Shown: positions 25,201-32,441 of the stretch, in pieces | Layout of the letters: each line of letters starts with the position of its first letter | Position numbering within the stretch: position 1 is the first letter of the stretch | Assembly (NCBI GenBank): GCA_020721065.1 | Contig: DYNM01000030.1 | Span: 1-32,441, forward strand | Direction: 5' to 3' | DNA length: 32,441 nucleotides | From: Thiocystis violascens | Lineage (GTDB): Bacteria; Pseudomonadota; Gammaproteobacteria; Chromatiales; Chromatiaceae | Notes under the pieces: generated by a model | Told to the model about the DNA's origin: nothing | Databases searched by the model: none | The model's input: the letters and a program-made list of their open reading frames with translations, nothing else | Made by a program: the position numbers and the translations under genes

Positions 25201-28200
25201 AGCTCACTGGATAAAGAAGCGCCGAGAACGCCAGTTCACTGCCGAATAGGCAGCTTAGAAATAAACAGGTTTCACCATTTGCAGCAGTGCCATGTTCACT
25301 GCCGAATAGGCAGCTTAGAAAAGATGAATTTATCGTGTGGTCAAACAACGGCGGTTCACTGCCGAATAGGCAGCTTAGAAAGCTCACTGGATAAAGAAGC
25401 GCCGAGAACGCCAGTTCACTGCCGAATAGGCAGCTTAGAAATAAACAGGTTTCACCATTTGCAGCAGTGCCATGTTCACTGCCGAATAGGCAGCTTAGAA
25501 AAAACGTAGACGAAGAAAGAAATCAAAATAACCGTTCACTGCCGAATAGGCAGCTTAGAAATTTTCCGCCAGCGCACAAAAAAACCGCGATAAGTTCACT
25601 GCCGAATAGGCAGCTTAGAAAACATACAAATCGGACACAACCTCACTCTGCAAGTTCACTGCCGAATAGGCAGCTTAGAAAGCTTGGAAAATGGTCTTGC
25701 CAAGTTGTTCCTGGTTCACTGCCGAATAGGCAGCTTAGAAATATTCGGCAGTGAACTATGATTCTATTATTCCGTTCACTGCCGAATAGGCAGCTTAGAA
25801 AGTACTGACGATTGCAAGTTCACTGCCGAATAGGTTCACTGCCGAATAGGCAGCTTAGAAATATTGTCGATTTATCAAAAACTCTTGATTTGAGTTCACT
25901 GCCGAATAGGCAGCTTAGAAAAACGCCGAAATTTAACCCACCCCGGCAATGGAGTTCACTGCCGAATAGGCAGCTTAGAAAAGTGCCCAAATTCCCAAAG
26001 CGATTGAACATCTGTTCACTGCCGAATAGGCAGCTTAGAAAAGATGTTGAGCCGCTAGAGGAATCGCCAGATGTGTTCACTGCCGAATAGGCAGCTTAGA
26101 AATAATTGGTAAAGATGTTCTGATTCCCTATGTTGTTCACTGCCGAATAGGCAGCTTAGAAAATGATCGGCTTTGCGGATCAGATGGCTGGAGGGTTCAC
26201 TGCCGAATAGGCAGCTTAGAAACGTCTGGCGATTCCAGCACTTCGGGCTCAACGGTTCACTGCCGAATAGGCAGCTTAGAAAAGCACTAGCAGTTCAACG
26301 TCGACGTCGGGCGAGTTCACTGCCGAATAGGCAGCTTAGAAACAGGAAACATTTTCATACTGAGCCTGACATTTAGTTCACTGCCGAATAGGCAGCTTAG
26401 AAAAGCACGTCTGGCACTACTGGCACTACTGGCACGTTCACTGCCGAATAGGCAGCTTAGAAAAGTCGGACTATCGACTGGGAAGTTCTGCAGCGGTTCA
26501 CTGCCGAATAGGCAGCTTAGAAACCCTCAACTTCGGTAAAAACTGAAGGCCTGGGAGTTCACTGCCGAATAGGCAGCTTAGAAAAATTTGCATGTGGAGA
26601 CGATCACTGTTGTGGCGTTCACTGCCGAATAGGCAGCTTAGAAACTTTGCCTGCGCCTTCCCCGCCGCCTGAGCCGGGTTCACTGCCGAATAGGCAGCTT
26701 AGAAAAACCCGCGCAGTGCCATTGATCCAGAAACGCTGTTCACTGCCGAATAGGCAGCTTAGAAAGTTAGCATATGCCCGCAGCATTGCTTTATCACGTT
26801 CACTGCCGAATAGGCAGCTTAGAAAGCCGAGATACAGCGCAGTGGCAAAAGCAACATGGTTCACTGCCGAATAGGCAGCTTAGAAAGTCGAAAGATGATG
26901 AAAGTGCGCTGTACGGCGTGTTCACTGCCGAATAGGCAGCTTAGAAAGCATCAATACCGCGCTCAATCATTAGATCATTGTTCACTGCCGAATAGGCAGC
27001 TTAGAAATTTTGTTCGGACTCATTTAAGGCTAATTCGGCGTTCACTGCCGAATAGGCAGCTTAGAAATGCCATTCTCTAAACCAACTGGTAATGCAATTG
27101 TTCACTGCCGAATAGGCAGCTTAGAAAAGAATGATGATGGGAGGCGCGGCAACGGCAACGTTCACTGCCGAATAGGCAGCTTAGAAAAACTGGAGAATAC
27201 CATGGAAAACATCACGCTCGTTCACTGCCGAATAGGCAGCTTAGAAAATTGACCAGCGCCCGCTGCGTCACCTTCTTATGTTCACTGCCGAATAGGCAGC
27301 TTAGAAAATGTGACAGACACCGGTGCGGAAATCCTCCGCGTTCACTGCCGAATAGGCAGCTTAGAAAGCAACCGGCGCATCGCGGATCACAGGTGCAGGA
27401 GTTCACTGCCGAATAGGCAGCTTAGAAATTCGATGCAGACGGCGAGATCGTGAAGGTTTCGTTCACTGCCGAATAGGCAGCTTAGAAAGCCGGGGATGAA
27501 GGCGTCACAGATACTGAGGAGTTCACTGCCGAATAGGCAGCTTAGAAACTAGTGCGGGTTTTTTGTTGGTCTGTAATTACAGTTCACTGCCGAATAGGCA
27601 GCTTAGAAAGCAAATAGGTCGCCGGTCGCGGTACGGTATTCGTTCACTGCCGAATAGGCAGCTTAGAAAAACAATGTCGCCGGAGATACCGGCTGCAAAG
27701 TGTTCACTGCCGAATAGGCAGCTTAGAAACGGTCGCGCAGTCAAGATATGGCCGGACGCTGGTTCACTGCCGAATAGGCAGCTTAGAAATGCTCCAGCAC
27801 GACCATAAAGCGACGTGTATTGTTCACTGCCGAATAGGCAGCTTAGAAAAGCTTGCAGCGTGTAGGGCTGGCTCTCACCACTGTTCACTGCCGAATAGGC
27901 AGCTTAGAAATATCACAACAAGGATAAAACCATGACCACAACGTTCACTGCCGAATAGGCAGCTTAGAAAATTGCTATCGCAAGTTTTGTCGCGGTTGTG
28001 GCGTTCACTGCCGAATAGGCAGCTTAGAAAACATGTGGTCGCGACGTATAGTGACCGCGTATGTTCACTGCCGAATAGGCAGCTTAGAAAGGTTTCAGCG
28101 CAGATTAAAACGCCGTTTTCAAGTTCACTGCCGAATAGGCAGCTTAGAAAATTTTTGAGGTTAGCGTTGATTTAATGCAATGGTTCACTGCCGAATAGGC

Positions 28201-31200
28201 AGCTTAGAAAGTTGACGGTATTAGCGACTTTGGCGATGAAGTGTTCACTGCCGAATAGGCAGCTTAGAAAGGTGGAAGGTCTTGCGAGAAATGCGCTTTG
28301 CGGTTCACTGCCGAATAGGCAGCTTAGAAATCAATAAACGCCGCTGCAATCGTTGCTTGTGAGTTCACTGCCGAATAGGCAGTTTAGAAATTTCAGCAGT
28401 TCGCTATTTTGCGCAGGTGAATGTTCACTGCCGAATAGGCAGCTTAGAAAGCCGAGCGGATTCCGCTTGACGAATTTGACGAGTTCACTGCCGAATAGGC
28501 AGCTTAGAAATTCTTAATGTCATCAAATCGCTCTTTATGCGCGTTCACTGCCGAATAGGCAGCTTAGAAAAATGGGTGAATACATGCCGGACAGCGTATA
28601 GCGTTCACTGCCGAATAGGCAGCTTAGAAATACCTGAAACGGCTTGCTGGTCAGTGCAGAATGTTCACTGCCGAATAGGCAGCTTAGAAAAGTTAGCAGC
28701 GGAAAAGCTGGTCATCAAAATCGTTCACTGCCGAATAGGCAGCTTAGAAATACCTGAAACGGCTTGCTGGTCAGTGCAGAATGTTCACTGCCGAATAGGC
28801 AGCTTAGAAACCACCGCTCGCAGTCCAGACTCCTGCTTAATAAGTTCACTGCCGAATAGGCAGCTTAGAAATTTTGCAGGTCCGCTATTGGAATTGACGA
28901 ATAGTTCACTGCCGAATAGGCAGCTTAGAAAGTACTCGGTCGCGCATTCACCCGCCAACGCGAGTTCACTGCCGAATAGGCAGCTTAGAAAAGCATGTTT
29001 GATGTACTGCTCACGCGCCATCTCGTTCACTGCCGAATAGGCAGCTTAGAAATGATCGGTATCGTCCAGCACTTTTTTCTGGTCGTTCACTGCCGAATAG
29101 GCAGCTTAGAAATTCAGTGCCTATAGGATTATTGAAGGCGCGAGGTTCACTGCCGAATAGGCAGCTTAGAAAATACTTGCGCGGGTTTGTCATGCGACAA
29201 AATCGTTCACTGCCGAATAGGCAGCTTAGAAAATTCTGTCCGGCATGTTTCAGATATTGCTCTCGTTCACTGCCGAATAGGCAGCTTAGAAATCGGTGAC
29301 CAACGAGATGCGCCCTTACAGCAAGTTCACTGCCGAATAGGCAGCTTAGAAAGCTGGCGGATGCAGCGCGGGATTGCAGAATGAGTTCACTGCCGAATAG
29401 GCAGCTTAGAAAACGTCGGCGCAATGCCCGGCAAATCCGGTAGTGTTCACTGCCGAATAGGCAGCTTAGAAAGAGCGCGTCAACGAATTAGCGCGGATCA
29501 AAGAGTTCACTGCCGAATAGGCAGCTTAGAAAATCCTGAGTTGCGCCTTGATCGCATGCGCCCCAGTTCACTGCCGAATAGGCAGCTTAGAAACACCAGG
29601 CGAAGTTTTTCGTGATATACGCGGGAGTTCACTGCCGAATAGGCAGCTTAGAAAATAGAGACTGGAATCAACGCTCTTGGTTCTATGTTCACTGCCGAAT
29701 AGGCAGCTTAGAAAATCCTGAGTTGCGCCTTGATCGCATGCGCCCCAGTTCACTGCCGAATAGGCAGCTTAGAAAAGACTTGCTTGAATGACCACATCGC
29801 CGGAATCGTTCACTGCCGAATAGGCAGCTTAGAAACAGTGGTGCCGCTAGTGCTAGACGTTGAGCCGGGTTCACTGCCGAATAGGCAGCTTAGAAAGGAA
29901 ACCGCTCGCGCTCGAAAAGCGGTGTAGGTGTTCACTGCCGAATAGGCAGCTTAGAAAAAGGATGGCACGTTAAACCATTAAGCGGATCAGTTCACTGCCG
30001 AATAGGCAGCTTAGAAACCCCAGCGTGGGTTGAGTTGGCGCTGGAGGCTCTGGTTCACTGCCGAATAGGCAGCTTAGAAAATTCAACATCGCCAGCGGGT
30101 GTGAGCTGTGAGGTTCACTGCCGAATAGGCAGCTTAGAAAAAGGGCACTAAACACTGTGCCCTTTTTTGTGCGTTCACTGCCGAATAGGCAGCTTAGAAA
30201 CGATCAAGGCATAAGCCACCAAACGGGAGAGCGTTCACTGCCGAATAGGCAGCTTAGAAAAAGCCGCGCTCTTTATTGCGAGCGATGAATTCGTTCACTG
30301 CCGAATAGGCAGCTTAGAAAGTCTTGAGTGCAGGTCTTTTTCGCTGAATGCACGTTCACTGCCGAATAGGCAGCTTAGAAATGCTCCTGCGTCCACCACG
30401 TCACCGTCTGCTGGTTCACTGCCGAATAGGCAGCTTAGAAAAGAGGGGCGTTGGGTGTCGATGACTTTGACGGGTTCACTGCCGAATAGGCAGCTTAGAA
30501 ATCTCTTTTTAGGTTCTGCTTTTGGCGCTGGTTGTTCACTGCCGAATAGGCAGCTTAGAAATTACCCTGATGATCTCTTTTTTCAATAATGAGGTTCACT
30601 GCCGAATAGGCAGCTTAGAAAAAAATAACCAGCAGTCGACTGATACGTCATTTGTTCACTGCCGAATAGGCAGCTTAGAAAAAAGTAGAAATAAATGCTC
30701 AGAATGTGATGATGTTCACTGCCGAATAGGCAGCTTAGAAAATAGCGAACCCCCTAACTTCTTGTGTTGTAACGTTCACTGCCGAATAGGCAGCTTAGAA
30801 ACGCCCTCGAAAGCACGACAACAACAAGCGACCTGTTCACTGCCGAATAGGCAGCTTAGAAACTTGGAGTGACCCATGAAAACCTGCAATAAAACGTTCA
30901 CTGCCGAATAGGCAGCTTAGAAATAGCACGGGCGCAAATTCCCGCCTTTTCTGGAGGTTCACTGCCGAATAGGCAGCTTAGAAAGATCGCGTGATTGGCA
31001 ATAGCGCAAGTGACGTGTTCACTGCCGAATAGGCAGCTTAGAAATGCGCAATCAATGCCAGACGGCAATGGCGCAGGTTCACTGCCGAATAGGCAGCTTA
31101 GAAAGTCCGGCAGGTGAAAGTTTAGCGATGTCAAATGTTCACTGCCGAATAGGCAGCTTAGAAACCGGTCACGAACACGGCTTTTTTCTTGACTGGTGTT

Positions 31201-31935
31201 CACTGCCGAATAGGCAGCTTAGAAACAGCCAAGCACAGGAGCAAATTCCCGACGAAGCGTTCACTGCCGAATAGGCAGCTTAGAAAAAGATTTTCCGGTT
31301 GATTAGTTCCGGTGTTCCGTTCACTGCCGAATAGGCAGCTTAGAAAATGCGCGTTTATTGTCCGGTGCTTTAGGCGTTGTTCACTGCCGAATAGGCAGCT
31401 TAGAAATTTTCAATTCAGTTGCATTGGTGCGGTTTAGCGTTCACTGCCGAATAGGCAGCTTAGAAATTGCCAGTCTGTTGGCAGTCACAAAATCGCGTGT
31501 TCACTGCCGAATAGGCAGCTTAGAAAGTTTGCCTTCGCGTTGCGTTGGAGGTCGGAAACGTTCACTGCCGAATAGGCAGCTTAGAAACTTCACAAACCTA
31601 GCCATGTTGATTTCACCTGGTTCACTGCCGAATAGGCAGCTTAGAAAGAAAACCGCGCTTCATCTGGTCAGCTTGATCTGTTCACTGCCGAATAGGCAGC
31701 TTAGAAAACCTCCGCCGGGCGGCTGCACATGATTCAAGGGTTCACTGCCGAATAGGCAGCTTAGAAAATTGCGCGTTGACGACAACAAAAAAACCCGCTG
31801 TTCACTGCCGAATAGGCAGCTTAGAAATTCCTAGCGCCTAGCGCCATTCAAGCGCACCTTGTTCACTGCCGAATAGGCAGCTTAGAAAACAAACAGGCGT
31901 CGCCGTCAAGCAACAAGTCTGTTCACTGCCGAATA
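22223..31935 (+). CRISPR. CRISPR array 2, subtype I-F, 161 full repeats plus one truncated
   Basis: The 28-bp I-F repeat (GTTCACTGCC start, CTTAGAAA end) recurs about every 60 bases from 22223. By line counting there are 161 complete repeats and a final partial repeat (31921-31935, 15 bases) cut by an IS630 remnant. Spacers are mostly 32 nt. The repeat carries the Cas6f hairpin CTGCC-GAATA-GGCAG. One repeat (28363-28390) has C to T at position 21, next to the Cas6f cut site. Three consecutive units are duplicated in tandem (25141-25320 and 25321-25500). Single spacers recur at 28631/28751 and 29533/29715. Two spacers (25742-25773, 25802-25833) contain repeat sequence. One spacer (30141-30172) is an intrinsic-terminator hairpin. 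The long, nearly invariant array next to intact cas genes suggests an active system. Confidence 0.99.
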
Positions 31936-32080
31936 TAGTCGATCCAACATAAAATGATTACAAATAACTGCTAAACAAAGTCTCAACTGAGCAATGATTC
32001 CTTTTACGAATCGCCTTCGCTTTTGCCCAATAGTGTTCAATTGGATTTAAGTCTGGTGAATATGGTGGCAAATATATTAT
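31936..32080 (-). mobile_element. IS630-family remnant (transposase C-terminus)
   Basis: Starting at the broken last repeat (GAATA followed by TAGTCGATCC), the minus strand encodes EIIYLPPYSPDLNPIEHYW, then AKAKAIRKRNHCSVETLFSS and a stop at 31958-31960. This is the DDE-motif C-terminus of an IS630 transposase. The bases CCAACATAAAATGATT (about 31944-31959) are its terminal sequence. IS630 elements insert at TA, and the repeat is cut exactly after its TA. The rest of this element is missing, replaced by a second copy of the same terminal sequence at about 32083. Confidence 0.88.
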
Positions 32081-32441
32081 TTCCAACATAAAATGATTTT
32101 ATAAGCATGGAGTAAAAAGCAAATGACTTATTCTGTTGATTTCCGTCGTCGCGCATTAGAAATGAAAAAAAAGTTTAACCTTACTTATACTGAAGCTGCC
32201 TACAGGCTAGGAGTTGGTTCTGCTAGTTTAATTCGTTGGAATAAAGAACTGGAACCGCAAAAGCATCGTAATAAACCGGCAACTAAAATTAATACGGATC
32301 AACTATTAAAAGATGTTGAAAACTATCCTGATGCTTATCTTCAAGAGCGTGCTGATAGATTGCAAGTGAGCAAGAGTGGTATTGCCGCAGCTTTGAAAAG
32401 ATTAGGGGTTAGTCGAAAAAAAAACATTTTTTCACCCTAAG
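32081..32441 (+). mobile_element. Second IS630-family element, left end, runs off the window
   Basis: The terminal sequence CCAACATAAAATGATT reappears at about 32083-32098, reading inward, 25 bases before the transposase ATG. It matches the end of the neighbouring remnant over at least 16 bases. The element therefore belongs to the same or a closely related IS630 type, and it sits inside or against the older copy. The right end is outside the window. Confidence 0.8.
32123..32440 (+). CDS. IS630 transposase, first frame (HTH domain) up to a frameshift site
   Basis: A 105-residue N-terminal part of an IS630-family transposase. It starts MTYSVDFRRRALEMKKKFNL and contains a helix-turn-helix (TYTEAAYRLGVGSASLIRWN) and a second HTH (ERADRLQVSKSGIAAALKRL). 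The frame ends at a stop right after a run of nine As followed by C (32416-32425). Reading one base back gives KKTFFHPK, the normal continuation of IS630 transposases. This suggests programmed -1 slippage to produce the full DDE enzyme, most of which lies beyond the window. ATG 32123 fits the family start; GGAG lies 11 bases before it. Confidence 0.88.
   Translation: MTYSVDFRRRALEMKKKFNLTYTEAAYRLGVGSASLIRWNKELEPQKHRNKPATKINTDQLLKDVENYPDAYLQERADRLQVSKSGIAAALKRLGVSRKKNIFSP

Noticed and set aside
22365..31732. Many open frames with SLPNRQLRK, VHCRIGSLE or FLSCLFGSE repeats
   Set aside because: They are the three open readings of the I-F repeat, not proteins.

Overview
The window is a CRISPR-rich accessory island, probably from a gammaproteobacterium. 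The subtype I-F genes, the 28-bp I-F repeats and the IS630 elements suggest this; no rRNA or housekeeping gene confirms it. Genes at 3.0-9.1 kb are GC-rich with C-ending codons, whereas those from about 10.2 kb on are more AT-rich, so the two halves probably have different histories.

Left part (1-5.5 kb): CRISPR array 1 has 38 repeats of 35 bp and 37 spacers. Read on the minus strand its repeats end in GATGAAAC, so its leader should lie on the right, divergent from a compact adaptation operon. That operon encodes a stand-alone group-II-intron-like reverse transcriptase, a protein with two Cas2 domains in one chain, and a Cas1 broken by a 1-base frameshift in a C5 run. Several array 1 spacers are strong hairpins, which fits acquisition from structured RNA.

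Middle (5.5-13.1 kb): a motif AAAATT-N12-GCGTTA recurs between genes. Then come two small hydrophobic or membrane-type ORFs, a NYN-domain nuclease-like protein, an E2-like protein (Prok-E2_E type) and a JAB-ThiF (deubiquitinase-E1) fusion, forming a bacterial ubiquitin-like conjugation cluster. After it lies a graveyard: DUF2442, HigA and Cmr6-like remnants, with a perfect 19-bp inverted repeat at one junction. A radical SAM protein with an unusual C-terminus and a twice-frameshifted NE0113/Csm6-like gene follow. The cmr6-like and csm6-like relics, with the RT-type adaptation operon, suggest a decayed type III CRISPR system.

Right part (13.5-32.4 kb): a complete I-F operon, cas1, cas2-3, csy1 (cas8f), csy2 (cas5f), csy3 (cas7f), csy4 (cas6f), has only an antitoxin remnant between cas2-3 and csy1. 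A CRISPR-repeat-like element (25/28 identical) sits across the csy2 stop codon just upstream of csy3, where Cas6f might process the cas mRNA. A leader and a very large I-F array follow (161 complete repeats plus one truncated). Two neighbouring spacers in this array themselves contain CRISPR repeat sequence, one adjacent to a CC PAM. The array end is cut by an IS630 remnant, into which a second IS630 element has apparently inserted; that element carries an A9 frameshift site and runs off the window.
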